Notes under the pieces: model-generated
What the model was told of the DNA's origin: nothing
What the model saw: only the letters and a program-made list of their open reading frames with translations
Databases searched by the model: none
Made by a program: the position numbers and the translations under genes
In this document: in pieces, positions 1 through 6,029 of the stretch
Numbering within the stretch: position 1 is the stretch's first letter
Layout: each line of letters begins with the position of its first letter
Assembly: GCA_903930805.1 (NCBI GenBank)
Contig: CAIYZZ010000296.1
Location: 1 to 8,225 of the forward strand
Reading direction: 5' to 3'
Source: an uncultured Rhodocyclaceae bacterium
GTDB taxonomy: Bacteria; Pseudomonadota; Gammaproteobacteria; Burkholderiales; Rhodocyclaceae
DNA: 8,225 bases

Positions 1-53
1 ACGTTCTGCTGCACCAGCAGATCGCCGAGCCGTACCTTTTCCGGTCTTGCCAT
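1..53 (-). CDS. N-terminal fragment of a probable GspE/PilB/MshE-type ATPase (partial)
   Basis: Reading leftward from the ATG at 53..51 gives MARPEKVRLGDLLVQQNV before the window ends. A short basic start followed by (I/V)RLGDLLVxx is typical of the N-terminal domain of type II secretion and type IV/MSHA pilus assembly ATPases (GspE, PilB, MshE), which in some members binds c-di-GMP. Only 18 codons are visible, so the Walker motifs and any nucleotide-binding residues lie outside. The gene is divergent from trmL, with 53 bases between the two start codons. No strong Shine-Dalgarno sequence precedes the ATG. The family call is inference from a short motif, and MshE is my best guess among the relatives. 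Confidence 0.5.
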   Translation of the reverse strand, partial: MARPEKVRLGDLLVQQN

Positions 54-106
54 GAGAGTGAGTGCTGTTGGTTAAACTGCGGGAACCTTAACATGCCACA
101 CCCACC

Positions 107-571
107 ATGTTCCAGATCGTTCTATTTCAACCGGAAATCCCACCCAATACTGGCAATGTGATCCGTTTGGCGGCAAATACGGGCTGCGTCTTGCATCTTG
201 TTGAGCCGCTTGGCTTCGACGTGAGCGACGCTTCGTTGCGGCGCGCCGGACTGGATTACGCCGAATTCGTCGAGATGCTCGTGCATGCGGACTGGCCAAC
301 CTGCCTGGCCGCGCTGGGGGATACGCGCCGGTTCGCCTTCAGCACAAAGGGGATGACACGCCCCGACACAGCGATATTCCAGCCGGGCGATGCTTTTATC
401 TTCGGCTCCGAGACACGTGGGTTGCCAGCTGAATTGCTGGCAGCGCTGCCGCCCGCGCAGCGCCTGCGCCTGCCAATGATGCCGGGCAACCGCAGCCTGA
501 ATTTATCCAACACTGTCGCCGTGGCGGTGTATGAGGCGTGGCGACAGCAGGGGTTTGCGGGCGGAAATTAA
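107..571 (+). CDS. trmL: tRNA (cytidine/uridine(34)-2'-O)-methyltransferase TrmL
   Basis: SPOUT-class methyltransferase that uses SAM to 2'-O-methylate the wobble nucleotide of tRNA-Leu isoacceptors in the cytoplasm. At 154 residues it matches the minimal YibK/TrmL family, which lacks extra RNA-binding domains. The three family motifs are visible: IPPNTGNVIR (11-20), FIFGSETRGLP (97-107) and RSLNLSNTVAVAVYEAWRQ (129-147). The last two form the knotted SAM-binding site. The start is fixed by the family-typical MFQIVLFQPEIPPNTGN opening, although the bases just before it (CACCCACC) offer no recognisable Shine-Dalgarno sequence. It converges on gpsA, with 22 bases between the two stop codons. 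In E. coli trmL also lies close to this gene cluster, beyond cysE, which is absent here. Confidence 0.93.
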   Translation: MFQIVLFQPEIPPNTGNVIRLAANTGCVLHLVEPLGFDVSDASLRRAGLDYAEFVEMLVHADWPTCLAALGDTRRFAFSTKGMTRPDTAIFQPGDAFIFGSETRGLPAELLAALPPAQRLRLPMMPGNRSLNLSNTVAVAVYEAWRQQGFAGGN

Positions 572-593
572 AAAGTCGGCGCTGGCGGGACGG
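570..593. repeat. Dispersed 24-base near-repeat, copy 1 (trmL-gpsA junction)
   Basis: The bases between the convergent trmL and gpsA stop codons begin AAAAAGTCGGCGCTGGCG. That 18-mer recurs exactly at 7138-7155 inside envC, and the match extends to 23 of 24 bases (570-593 against 7138-7161, differing only at the 19th base). Read on the minus strand this copy ends in a T-run just after gpsA, but I could not fold a convincing hairpin ahead of the T-run, so I do not call a terminator. Confidence 0.5.
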
Positions 594-1577
594 CTATTCG
601 TTGCGGGGTTCACGCGTCATCAGGCGTTCAACGGCAGCAGTGGCCGACAATTTGCCATCCAGTACGTCACGCACGGTTGCCGTGATCGGCATGTCGACAT
701 TCAGGGTTTCAGCGCGGCGCGCGACTTCGTGAGCAGTCATCACGCCTTCGGCGACATGGCCCAGATCGCGCTGGATGTCGGCGAGCGATTTGCCCGCAGC
801 GAGCGCCAGGCCGACGCGACGATTGCGCGAGAGATCGCCGGTGCAGGTGAGGATCAGATCGCCCATGCCAGCCAGGCCCATGAAGGTTTCCGGCCGGGCG
901 CCGAGGGCGACGCCGAAGCGGGTTATTTCGACCAGACCGCGCGTCATCAGCGCGGCACGGGCATTCAGCCCCAGTCCGAGACCATCGCAGATGCCGGTGG
1001 CAATGGCCATGACGTTCTTCACCGCACCGCCGACCTCGGCACCGACGATGTCGTCGTTGGCATACAAACGCAGGCGCGGGCCGTGCAAGGCGTGCACCAT
1101 CGCCTCTGCAAAAACGGCATCGGCGGAGGCCAGCGTGATGGCGGCCGGAAGGCCGCGCGCCACTTCGTCGGCAAAGCTCGGGCCGGTGAGCGCGCCGCAA
1201 CGTGCGGTGGGGTGTTCGGCTGCCACCACCTGGTGTGGCAAAAGTCCGCTGCCGGTTTCTAGACCTTTGCAGACCCAGAGAAAAGGCAGGTCGGCGCGCG
1301 CTTCTGCCAGTTGCCGTGTCGTCGCGCGCAAACCGGCCATTGGCGTGGCGATGAGCGCCAGATCGGCGGTGGCAATGGCGGCTGCAAAGTCGGACGTAAG
1401 CGTGAGGGATTCCGGAAATGGGTAGCCGGGCAGGAAAGCGGCATTTTCGCGCGCGCCCTGCATCGCGGCGGCATGTTCGGCCTGCCAGGTCCACAGCACG
1501 ACTTTATGGCGCTCGGCAAACGACAAGGCGAGTGCCGTGCCCCAGGCGCCGGCGCCAAGAACCGCGAGTTGCATCAT
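594..1577 (-). CDS. gpsA: Glycerol-3-phosphate dehydrogenase [NAD(P)+]
   Basis: Cytoplasmic enzyme that reduces dihydroxyacetone phosphate to sn-glycerol-3-phosphate, the backbone precursor for phospholipids. From the ATG at 1577 the protein has 327 residues, the usual family size. The Rossmann dinucleotide motif GAGAWGTA is at 8-15, a TGPSFA segment at 131-136, and the catalytic lysine lies in [13 protein letters not shown] (Lys187). The substrate-side segment [20 protein letters not shown] spans 234-253. Two ATGs stand in tandem (1577 and 1574). The first gives a 4-base ATGA overlap with the upstream SH3 gene and the second a 1-base overlap, so translational coupling is likely either way. 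A longer TTG start at 1643 would run back through the SH3 gene and is unlikely. It is the last gene of the seven-gene leftward block. E. coli has cysE downstream of gpsA, but here trmL follows on the opposite strand. Confidence 0.96.
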   Translation of the reverse strand: MMQLAVLGAGAWGTALALSFAERHKVVLWTWQAEHAAAMQGARENAAFLPGYPFPESLTLTSDFAAAIATADLALIATPMAGLRATTRQLAEARADLPFLWVCKGLETGSGLLPHQVVAAEHPTARCGALTGPSFADEVARGLPAAITLASADAVFAEAMVHALHGPRLRLYANDDIVGAEVGGAVKNVMAIATGICDGLGLGLNARAALMTRGLVEITRFGVALGARPETFMGLAGMGDLILTCTGDLSRNRRVGLALAAGKSLADIQRDLGHVAEGVMTAHEVARRAETLNVDMPITATVRDVLDGKLSATAAVERLMTREPRNE

Positions 1578-2014
1578 AGACCCCAGACTTGGCTGGCTTT
1601 TACGAATCCCTGCGCACCATCGCGATGGCGCACCTTGACCCAACCGGCAGAACCAGGCTCAAGCAATTCGAGAATCACATCGGCTTCGGCTTCGAACACC
1701 AGTTTCGCCGACTCGTCTGCGCCGGCACGAATCTGTGCCCGCTCGGCGCGTACTTGCAAGTTATGCTGCTCGGTGAGATAACGGCGCTCGATCCAGGCTA
1801 GATCGCCCTTGGCGTCGCGTACCTTGACCCAGACATCAAGCGTCACGATTGCTTCGACCGGAGTTCCAGCGGCAATGGCGAAGAGCGGCTTTGCTTTCTG
1901 CGAGGGGGCATCGTAAAGCACCGCCACCTCGCTCACCGAGCGATAGTCGAGCGCACAGACGGTGCCAGAGAGCAGCAGGCTCGACAGGATGGCGACAGAG
2001 GCCAGGCGGCGCAT
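1574..2014 (-). CDS. Secreted protein with two bacterial SH3 domains
   Basis: A 146-residue protein with an N-terminal signal peptide: basic MRR, hydrophobic core 5-19, and likely signal peptidase I cleavage after VCA (19-21). No lipobox is present. The rest reads as two SH3b-like repeats, about 27-82 (ending in [10 protein letters not shown]) and 86-146 ([22 protein letters not shown]). Such domains often bind peptidoglycan or other envelope ligands, so a periplasmic role is inferred; no catalytic domain is present. It starts 6 bases after the secB stop with little Shine-Dalgarno signal, and its stop overlaps the gpsA start, so it is embedded in the operon and probably translationally coupled. 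E. coli has no gene at this place. The domain call is fairly safe; the function is unknown. Confidence 0.85.
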   Translation of the reverse strand: MRRLASVAILSSLLLSGTVCALDYRSVSEVAVLYDAPSQKAKPLFAIAAGTPVEAIVTLDVWVKVRDAKGDLAWIERRYLTEQHNLQVRAERAQIRAGADESAKLVFEAEADVILELLEPGSAGWVKVRHRDGAQGFVKASQVWGL

Positions 2015-2020
2015 TTGCGA

Positions 2021-2512
2021 TTACTGGAGCGTGGTTTCCGTTGAGCCTGCTGCGGCTTGTTGGGCTTGCTGCTGCATCAGGCGCTCGCGGTAAATTGCCT
2101 CGAAGTTGACGGGCGCCAGCAGCACAGGCGGGAAGCCAGCGCGGCTGACGGCATCCGAGACCGTTTCGCGTGCGTAGGGGAACAGGATGTTGGGGCAGGC
2201 AACGGCGATGATTGGCTCCAGCTCCTCCTCCGGCACATGGCGAATCTGAAAGATGCCGGCTTGTGCGGCCTCGACCAGAAACTGGGTCTTGTCACCAATC
2301 TTGGCGGTGACCGTCAGTGTCAGTACGACGCTGAAAATACCGTCGCCCACCGCCTCGCCGCCGGTTTGCATTTGCAGGCTAATCTCGGCGGCGTCACGCT
2401 CCAGGAAGCACTGTGGCGCATTCGGCACCTCCAGAGACAAATCCTTGACGTAAATCTTCTCGATGCTGAAAACGGGTGTGTTGTCTTGTCCCTGCTGTGC
2501 TGGTTCGCTCAT
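2021..2512 (-). CDS. secB: Protein-export chaperone SecB
   Basis: Tetrameric cytoplasmic chaperone that keeps preproteins unfolded and passes them to SecA for Sec-dependent export. The 163-residue product follows the family throughout: FSIEKIYVKDLSLEVPNAP (15-33), the beta-sheet core TLTVTAKIGDKTQFLVE (65-81), the conserved CPNILFPYARE (106-116) and LAPVNFEAIY (132-141). The C-terminal tail is glutamine/alanine-rich (QQQAQQAAAG). Its start is supported by AGGA about 7 bases upstream. It lies 73 bases after grxC, the widest gap in the operon, which contains a small GC hairpin. The grxC-secB-gpsA order matches E. coli, except that the SH3 gene is inserted before gpsA. Confidence 0.97.
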   Translation of the reverse strand: MSEPAQQGQDNTPVFSIEKIYVKDLSLEVPNAPQCFLERDAAEISLQMQTGGEAVGDGIFSVVLTLTVTAKIGDKTQFLVEAAQAGIFQIRHVPEEELEPIIAVACPNILFPYARETVSDAVSRAGFPPVLLAPVNFEAIYRERLMQQQAQQAAAGSTETTLQ

Positions 2513-2551
2513 GATGATCCTGATGAAATTGGGGGTAAGGGGGTGAAAGTG

Positions 2552-2570
2552 GCGGCATTCTAAACGCCGC
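2552..2570 (-). other. Small GC-rich hairpin in the grxC-secB gap
   Basis: GCGGC at 2552-2556 pairs with GCCGC at 2566-2570 around a 9-base AT-rich loop. Read leftward, no T-run follows, so it does not look like an intrinsic terminator. It might be an RNA-processing or attenuation element between grxC and secB. The loop also contains TAGAAT, a weak -10-like hexamer for a secB promoter, but I see no -35 at a normal distance. Confidence 0.3.
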
Positions 2571-2585
2571 TACGCGTGGGAATGC

Positions 2586-2846
2586 TCAAGCGGCCAACAG
2601 GGGATCAAGCTTGCCCTGATGATCGAGTTCGTGCAGGTCGTCGCAGCCACCGACATGAAAATCGTCGATGAATATCTGTGGCACGGTACGGACACCGGGA
2701 ACCCGTGTTTCCATTTCCTGTCGCTTTGCAGGATCGAGGTCGACACGAATTTTCTCTATATCGGTGACGCCCTTGCGCTTCAGCAGCGCTTCGGCACGTA
2801 CGCAATAGGGGCAGACGGCGGTGGCATACATGACAATCTTGGCCAT
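2586..2846 (-). CDS. grxC: Glutaredoxin 3 (GrxC)
   Basis: Small cytoplasmic thiol oxidoreductase that uses glutathione to reduce protein disulfides and mixed disulfides. At 86 residues it matches E. coli Grx3. The dithiol active site CPYC lies at 12-15, the cis-proline loop TVPQIFID near 59-66, and the glutathione-binding GGCDDLHEL in the C-terminal third. The start has a clear GAGGAA Shine-Dalgarno sequence 6-7 bases upstream. It begins 17 bases after the rhodanese gene, as in the E. coli yibN-grxC-secB arrangement, so co-transcription is expected. Pairing a glutaredoxin with a rhodanese under a probable persulfide-sensing regulator is consistent with thiol and persulfide handling. Confidence 0.96.
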   Translation of the reverse strand: MAKIVMYATAVCPYCVRAEALLKRKGVTDIEKIRVDLDPAKRQEMETRVPGVRTVPQIFIDDFHVGGCDDLHELDHQGKLDPLLAA

Positions 2847-2863
2847 AGGAATTTCCTCGGGGA

Positions 2864-3271
2864 TTATTTTTTCGTCATGGGCAGGCCGGCATCACCCCAG
2901 GCGTGGATGCCGCCTGCAAGGTTGAATACCTGTTGGTAGCCGGCTTTCTTGAGCGTGCCGCAGGCCGCACCGGAACGGTTGCCGCTGGCGCAGACGACGA
3001 TAATCGGTTTTTCCTTGAACTTCTCGATCTCGGAAAGGTGTTTGCCCAGATGCCCCAAGGCCATGTGGCGCGAGTTCGGTATGTGCCCGGTAGACCACTC
3101 GGCGGTTTCGCGCACATCGACCACGACGGCATCCTGCCGGTTGATGAGCAAGGTGGCTTCATTCACGGAAATGTTGTTGCCACCCGTGCCATTGACCATT
3201 TGCCACAACAGCATGCCGCCGCTCGCGGCAGCTAGTCCGACCCACATCAAGTTTTGCTGGATAAATTCCAT
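2864..3271 (-). CDS. Membrane-anchored rhodanese-domain protein (YibN-like)
   Basis: A 135-residue protein with one N-terminal membrane segment (about 8-25, WVGLAAASGGMLLW core) and a single rhodanese domain (about 35-135). VVDVRETAEWSTGHIPNSRH (50-69) and the active-site loop CASGNRSG (94-101, Cys94) are intact, so sulfur transfer through a Cys persulfide is plausible. Topology and position match E. coli YibN, encoded just before grxC, but as I recall it E. coli YibN lacks the catalytic cysteine at this loop, whereas this copy keeps it. The ATG at 3271 is chosen because AGGAAACAGGA directly precedes it and it falls 14 bases after the ArsR stop. A TTG at 3313 would overlap the ArsR gene. The location relative to the inner membrane is inferred from the anchor. 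Confidence 0.88.
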   Translation of the reverse strand: MEFIQQNLMWVGLAAASGGMLLWQMVNGTGGNNISVNEATLLINRQDAVVVDVRETAEWSTGHIPNSRHMALGHLGKHLSEIEKFKEKPIIVVCASGNRSGAACGTLKKAGYQQVFNLAGGIHAWGDAGLPMTKK

Positions 3272-3285
3272 TCCTGTTTCCTGTA

Positions 3286-3615
3286 TCAATGATTCGCGGT
3301 CGGTACGCCGCAAAAGACTTCGCGCATCATCACGATCAACTGCAGAGTGCGCTGGTCGGCGACGCGATAGTAAACCCGGTTAGCGTCCTTGCGCGTCGTC
3401 AGTACGCTTTTGTCGCGCAGGATGGCGAGGTGCTGGGAAATATTGCTCTGCGAGGTGCCGACTGCATCGACGATGTCTTGCACGCAGACTTCCTGATCGC
3501 CGACGACGCAGAGGATTTTGAGCCGCAATGGGTGGGAGATTGCCTTCAGCGCGCGTGCGGCTGTTTCGACTTGCTCCTGATGGTCGATCAATTCTGAAAA
3601 GTTCGTGCTACCCAT
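3286..3615 (-). CDS. ArsR-family repressor, probable persulfide sensor (SqrR/BigR/YgaV-like)
   Basis: A 109-residue winged-helix dimeric repressor. The helix-turn-helix and wing are seen in VGTSQSNISQHLAILRDKSV (52-71) followed by TTRKDANRVYYRV. The metal-binding ELCVCDL motif of ArsR/SmtB sensors is not kept (QEVCVQDI, one cysteine). Instead Cys36 lies in SHPLRLKILC and Cys102 in REVFC. They are 66 residues apart, the spacing of the persulfide-sensing pair in SqrR (C41/C107), and occupy equivalent contexts in YgaV. A hydropersulfide-responsive repressor of the next gene (rhodanese) is therefore inferred. The start at 3615 is chosen for the AGG about 8 bases upstream and for family length. 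An ATG at 3723 would overlap the upstream gene by 89 bases and add an unconserved N-terminus. Confidence 0.88.
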   Translation of the reverse strand: MGSTNFSELIDHQEQVETAARALKAISHPLRLKILCVVGDQEVCVQDIVDAVGTSQSNISQHLAILRDKSVLTTRKDANRVYYRVADQRTLQLIVMMREVFCGVPTANH

Positions 3616-3634
3616 GAAAAGCCTGCATGATTTC

Positions 3635-4090
3635 TTAGTGGTCTGACGTCTGCATTTGATTGAAAATCTCGGACGCGGTAACGTCGCTCGCGATATCTGT
3701 TGGTATGACGATTTTGCGGACATTTAACTGGGTAGCGTCCATGCCGTCTCTCCGGGCCGCTAACAGGATCGGCTCCAGTTTGCGGAGTACGATCTCAGGG
3801 TCCCCCTTCGGCAGCAACACCCAGAAACTGCTGACGTGGGCGCGGGAAAACATGTCTGTCGTTCTCAAGGCGCTGTTGATTTCGCTGCCGACGCGCCGAA
3901 TGAGCTCCATTGCGTACTTTGCACCCAAGGCATTACCGAGATCAGAGGGGCTCTTGAAATCGATCAGAACGATAGAAAAGCTTAAATCGGGATCCCGCTT
4001 TCGCCATTGCAGCAGCCAGTCGGTCATGTGCACAAGGTGTTCGGGTGAAACTTCACTTCTGTACGCGTAATTTTTAAGATGGCTCAACAT
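3635..4090 (-). CDS. Stand-alone degenerate GGDEF-domain protein, possible c-di-GMP receptor
   Basis: A 151-residue protein that aligns over most of its length with a GGDEF (diguanylate cyclase) fold, with only about 35 residues before the domain and no sensory or membrane segment. The first strand keeps an aspartate (SIVLIDF, Asp44). The substrate loop NDxxGHxxGD has become SDLGNALGAK, and the signature RxGGDEFxxLLP has become R83-A-HVSSF-WVLLP (85-89). Synthesis of c-di-GMP is therefore very unlikely. RTTD at 76-79 sits exactly where the inhibitory I-site RxxD lies in PleD-type cyclases, so c-di-GMP binding is possible. It is the first gene after the promoter at 4131-4159 and ends 19 bases before the ArsR gene. 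The Shine-Dalgarno signal is weak. The fold call is good; the receptor role is inference. Confidence 0.75.
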   Translation of the reverse strand: MLSHLKNYAYRSEVSPEHLVHMTDWLLQWRKRDPDLSFSIVLIDFKSPSDLGNALGAKYAMELIRRVGSEINSALRTTDMFSRAHVSSFWVLLPKGDPEIVLRKLEPILLAARRDGMDATQLNVRKIVIPTDIASDVTASEIFNQMQTSDH

Positions 4091-4130
4091 TAATTTTCAC
4101 TTTCGACTGTACGTGTCGATATCGGCGGCG

Positions 4131-4159
4131 ATCATACTTGGATTGAAATGCCCTGTCGA
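4131..4159 (-). promoter_or_regulatory. Sigma70-type promoter of the leftward seven-gene block
   Basis: On the minus strand a -35 box TCGACA (4159-4154, one mismatch from TTGACA) is followed by a 17-base spacer and a -10 box TATGAT (4136-4131, one mismatch from TATAAT). Transcription would begin near 4124, leaving a leader of about 34 bases before the GGDEF-like gene. The spacer contains TTTCAATC, which recurs upstream of the ArsR gene and might be part of an operator. Start sites are predicted, not measured. Confidence 0.6.
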
Positions 4160-4237
4160 TGTTCCCCCAATGACGCTTGACAACGTTTATCGGGCGGCTT
4201 CGCAACACTACACCCGTTTGCCTTCAGCCGGTTCGGT

Positions 4238-5878
4238 TTAGCGAATTTCCAGCAGGCTTTCGTCCCAGACAGGGTGTTTTTCCAAGCCCACCAGGTTGGC
4301 TATGGTTGCGGCGATATTCGAAAGCCCGCTCGTCGCCGTCTGCTTGAGGCTTAATCGGCCGCCGCTGAAGTTGTCGTAAAGGATCAGCGGCACCGGATTC
4401 AGCGTGTGCGCGGTCTTGGCCTTGTAGGAACCATCCTTGTTCTTTGCGGGCTCGCCGGTTTTCTTGTCAATCTCGTACATCTCGTCGGCGTTGCCGTGGT
4501 CGGCAGTAATCAGCGCCACCCCACCCATCGCGTCAATGACCGGCAGGATGCGCGCCAGTTGCAGATCGACGGCCTCGACAGACATCGTCGTCGCCCGGAA
4601 ATTGCCGGTATGACCGACCATGTCACCATTGGCGAAGTTGCAGCGCAGGGTTTTGTAGGTGCCGCTCTTGAGGGCGGCAATCATCGCATCAGCGATTTCG
4701 GCTGCCTTCATCCAGGGCCGTTGCTCGAAGGGCACGGCGTCGCTGGGGACTTCCTGATAGGTCTCGCCGTCGAACTTCCCGGAGCGGTTGCCGTTCCAGA
4801 AGTACGTGACGTGGCCGAACTTTTGCGTTTCGGAGCAGGCGAACTGGGCAATTCCAGCCTTGCTGAACCACTCGCCCGTGGTGTCCTTGATCGCGGGCGG
4901 CGCGACGAGGAAGCGGGCCGGCAACTTGAGGTCGCCGTCGTACTGCAGCATGCCGGCATAGGTGACTTTCGGCACCCGCACCCGGTCGAACTTGTCGAAT
5001 GCATCTTCTTCGAAGGCGCGCGTGATCTCGAGGGCGCGATCGCCGCGGAAGTTGAAGAAGACCACCGAATCGCCATCCTCGATGGTGCCGACCGGCTTGC
5101 CGTTCTCGCCGATCACGAAGGGCGGCAGATCCTGGTCGATGGTGCCGGGATTCTTCTCGCGCAGCCCATTGACCGCTGCAGTCGCGCTGGCGAACTGCGG
5201 GCCTTCGCCCAGTACATGGGTCTTCCAGCCCCGGTCGACCATCGCCCAGTTGGCGTCGTAGCGATCCATGGTGATGTTCTGGCGGCCACCGCCGGAGGCG
5301 ATGCGGGCATCGAAGCTACCATCGCTGACTTCCGCGAGAAATGCCTCGAAGGGAACAATGTAATCGAGCGCACTGGTTTCCGGCACGTCGCGTCCGTCGA
5401 GCAGGGCGTGGATGCGCACTTGCTGGACGCCCTCGGCCTTGGCCTGGACGATCATCGCCTTCAGATGGTCAATGTGGCTGTGCACGTTGCCGTCCGAGAA
5501 GAGTCCGATGAAATGGATCACGCTCTGCCCTGCCTTGGCGCCGGCAACGATCTGCTGCCACGCTTCGCCACGCCAGATGGCACCCTCGGCGATGGCGTTA
5601 GCGACCAGCGACGCGCCTTGGCTGTAAACCTGCCCGGCGCCGAGCGCGTTGTGCCCAACCTCAGAGTTTCCCATGTCGTCGTCGGAGGGCATACCGACTG
5701 CCGTGCCGTGGGCACGCAGGCGGATATTCGGATAGCGGGCGAACAGGCGATCGAGCGTCGGCTTGCGGGCGGCGGCAATGGCGCTGCCAACGTCTGACTT
5801 GGGCAGGCCGTAGCCGTCCATCACAATGATGACGACTGGCCCCGGAACTCCGGGAAAGGAGGAGAATTTCTCTAGCAT
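4238..5878 (-). CDS. gpmI: 2,3-bisphosphoglycerate-independent phosphoglycerate mutase
   Basis: Cytoplasmic glycolytic/gluconeogenic enzyme that interconverts 3- and 2-phosphoglycerate through a phosphoserine intermediate, using two metal ions (Mn2+ in many members). Alkaline-phosphatase-superfamily motifs are intact: VMDGYG (19-24, metal ligand Asp21), GNSEVGH (70-76, catalytic Ser72), GRDVPETSA (162-170), FRGDR (277-281), NGDMVGHTG (417-425), ADHGNADE (459-466) and KTAHT (488-492, His491). The protein has 546 residues, longer than the roughly 514 of E. coli GpmM. MPSDDDMGNSEVGHNALGAG resembles plant and trypanosomatid enzymes. The ATG at 5878 is preferred: a TTG at 5929 coincides with the -10 box of the promoter at 5929-5957 and so could not be in the transcript. 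The gene is divergent from envC. Confidence 0.96.
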   Translation of the reverse strand: MLEKFSSFPGVPGPVVIIVMDGYGLPKSDVGSAIAAARKPTLDRLFARYPNIRLRAHGTAVGMPSDDDMGNSEVGHNALGAGQVYSQGASLVANAIAEGAIWRGEAWQQIVAGAKAGQSVIHFIGLFSDGNVHSHIDHLKAMIVQAKAEGVQQVRIHALLDGRDVPETSALDYIVPFEAFLAEVSDGSFDARIASGGGRQNITMDRYDANWAMVDRGWKTHVLGEGPQFASATAAVNGLREKNPGTIDQDLPPFVIGENGKPVGTIEDGDSVVFFNFRGDRALEITRAFEEDAFDKFDRVRVPKVTYAGMLQYDGDLKLPARFLVAPPAIKDTTGEWFSKAGIAQFACSETQKFGHVTYFWNGNRSGKFDGETYQEVPSDAVPFEQRPWMKAAEIADAMIAALKSGTYKTLRCNFANGDMVGHTGNFRATTMSVEAVDLQLARILPVIDAMGGVALITADHGNADEMYEIDKKTGEPAKNKDGSYKAKTAHTLNPVPLILYDNFSGGRLSLKQTATSGLSNIAATIANLVGLEKHPVWDESLLEIR

Positions 5879-5928
5879 GTGGGCAATTCCGGCATGAAGG
5901 GGGGCGTGCGCCTGATGGCGCTGAACCA

Positions 5929-5957
5929 AGTATCCGCGCCCGGGTAGGCCCAGTCAA
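5929..5957 (-). promoter_or_regulatory. Strong sigma70-type promoter of gpmI
   Basis: On the minus strand TTGACT (5957-5952) and GATACT (5934-5929) are separated by exactly 17 bases. The predicted start is near 5922, giving a leader of about 44 bases to the ATG at 5878. This placement excludes the longer TTG-initiated reading frame. Confidence 0.7.
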
Positions 5958-5970
5958 GCCACAAAAAAAG

Positions 5971-6004
5971 CGGACAATTCAGGTGCTACAGAACCGGACA
6001 AGTC
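5971..6004 (+). repeat. Direct repeat CGGACAA(T/G)TC upstream of envC
   Basis: CGGACAATTC at 5971-5980 and CGGACAAGTC at 5995-6004 match at 9 of 10 positions with a 24-base period, in the divergent gpmI-envC intergenic region. The second copy touches a weak -10-like TCTAAT at 6003-6008 for envC. It could be a pair of activator or repressor sites, but no regulator is identified and chance is possible. Confidence 0.35.
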
Positions 6005-6029
6005 TAATAACCCGCGACATACTCCCCCA

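Noticed and set aside
572..593. Possible bidirectional terminator between trmL and gpsA
   Set aside because: A T-run exists on the gpsA side but no stable GC stem of more than 3-4 pairs could be formed next to it.
531..1262. 243-codon plus-strand frame overlapping the trmL end and antisense to gpsA
   Set aside because: No family motif, and gpsA on the other strand is certain. Treated as a codon-bias shadow.
3616..3723. Extended ATG start for the ArsR repressor adding 36 residues
   Set aside because: It overlaps the upstream GGDEF-like gene by 89 bases, has an unconserved basic N-terminus, and the ATG at 3615 has a better ribosome-binding site.
4177..4205. Consensus TTGACA on the plus strand in the gpmI-GGDEF gap
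   Set aside because: No -10 hexamer at 16-18 bases, and it would only drive antisense transcription into gpmI.
4406..5797. 463-codon open frame on the plus strand opposite gpmI
   Set aside because: It lies wholly antisense to a gene with every catalytic motif intact. Its protein is low in recognisable motifs and rich in R, G, A and V, as expected from the complement of a GC-rich coding frame.
5879..5929. Extended TTG start for gpmI adding 17 residues
   Set aside because: The TTG falls in the -10 box of the predicted gpmI promoter and the added residues are not family-like.
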